IMG/VR virus record: IMGVR_UViG_3300035698_010675
Span: 1-30,146 of that record
Length of the DNA: 30,146 nt
Direction: 5' to 3' (one strand)
Source of the DNA: a virus
Position numbers and translations under genes: made by a program. Of this stretch, positions 29,734-30,146 are shown piece by piece. Under the pieces are notes generated by a model. The model searched no databases. It saw only the letters and a program-made list of their open reading frames with translations, and was not told the origin of the DNA. Position 1 is the stretch's first letter. Every line of letters begins with the position of its first letter.

Positions 29734-30146
29734 CCTTCAGCCTCCTTCTTGTCAATATACCAAACCCAGCTATCCCCGTTTAGCTCTGGGTGTTCTATAT
29801 CAAGCCATGATTTTATCACATCATGCAACACGGAAAACTGCATTGTTTTAATTCCAATGGAACGTAATTGTGAGAATGTAAGACCCTTCACCTGCACTGC
29901 CTCGACCTTTCCTATAGTCCAGACATGCCTGCAAGCTTTGTTGGGCATGGTGACTGAGAAACGCCAAGGCAGGGGATTAGGGTTGTCTGTTGTGAAATGA
30001 TATCTTTCAGTTTCCTCATTAAAAGGGAATTTTAGTTCCGCAAGTTCCTCACTAAGAGATACCCATTCATCCTCAAATTTTTCAGTATCTTCATACTCAA
30101 TCCACTTAGTTTTCCCATCCTTATATTCGATCTGTACTTCGCCGTC
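29712..30146 (-). CDS. Phage hypothetical protein, ASCH/morphogenetic-protein-like (N-terminus outside window)
   Basis: The frame is open to the right edge, giving at least 144 residues; the ATG at 29948 is internal, not the start. The visible part begins DGEVQIEYKDGKTKWIEYED, later has FTVTMPNKACRHVWTIGKVEAVQVKGLTF-like segments (actual: FSVTMPNKACRHVWTIGKVE) and ends DSWVWYIDKKEAEGCHELRT. The order MP-x-x-A-x-R, hydrophobic strand, LTFSQLRSIGI, then SWVWYI follows a common phage protein whose C-terminus reads PRWASR...VERLQDI...NPWVWV, which I recall as ASCH-related. A left-facing TGA overlaps a later ATG. Function unknown. Confidence 0.6.
   Translation of the reverse strand, partial: DGEVQIEYKDGKTKWIEYEDTEKFEDEWVSLSEELAELKFPFNEETERYHFTTDNPNPLPWRFSVTMPNKACRHVWTIGKVEAVQVKGLTFSQLRSIGIKTMQFSVLHDVIKSWLDIEHPELNGDSWVWYIDKKEAEGCHELRT

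Overview
The window is a segment of a tailed double-stranded DNA phage or prophage with a long-tailed (siphovirus-like) assembly module. Every gene I support lies on the minus strand, so transcription and gene order run from right (30146) to left (1). In that order the backbone is: small early-type or accessory genes (30146-28313), a membrane TPR glycosyltransferase (28059-26272), terminase small and large subunits, an SPP1 gp6-type portal, a MuF/SPP1 gp7-type minor head protein, a scaffold protein, a probable decoration protein, a gpE-type major capsid protein, head-tail connector genes, tail completion protein, tail tube, a tail chaperone with a -1 frameshift, and a tape measure protein that runs off the left end. 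No integrase, repressor, lysis or replication gene is visible, so lifestyle is undetermined. The host is also uncertain. Strong Shine-Dalgarno sites argue against a typical Bacteroidetes host, although the tape measure C-terminus and tail chaperone resemble those of Bacteroidetes-type phages. A host in another FCB-type or candidate phylum is only a guess.

The backbone is heavily interrupted by accessory genes. About 10 kb (9.7-20.05 kb) separates the minor head protein from the scaffold gene. It holds three glycosyltransferases (one fused to a methyltransferase), a separate methyltransferase, an RlaP-like nucleotidyltransferase, a NUMOD3-type homing endonuclease, two small Sec-exported proteins, small membrane proteins and many Cys-rich zinc-ribbon-like proteins. 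A TPR-containing GT2 enzyme sits between the tail chaperone and tape measure genes, and a TMTC/GT-C-like membrane TPR protein sits upstream of the terminase. Together these suggest an envelope- or virion-glycan modification system built into the morphogenesis operon. That is an inference from gene content; substrates are unknown.

Translation signals are notable. Stop and start codons overlap repeatedly (ATGA, TAATG, TGATG). Many accessory genes use a run of four to six G as Shine-Dalgarno, whereas core genes use AAGGAG or AGGAGG. The 5' end of the minor head gene (MNPFE...) recurs five times between portal and minor head genes, just upstream of the small inserted genes. The TMTC-like cassette is flanked by near-identical C7/C6 direct repeats. 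Two genes in the glycan island contain in-frame amber codons with an open frame continuing beyond them. I also list genes below 60 codons found by reading the gaps: 11474-11647, 12405-12512, 14214-14360, 16601-16726, 21008-21175, 29117-29293, and two weak candidates at 26003-26200.
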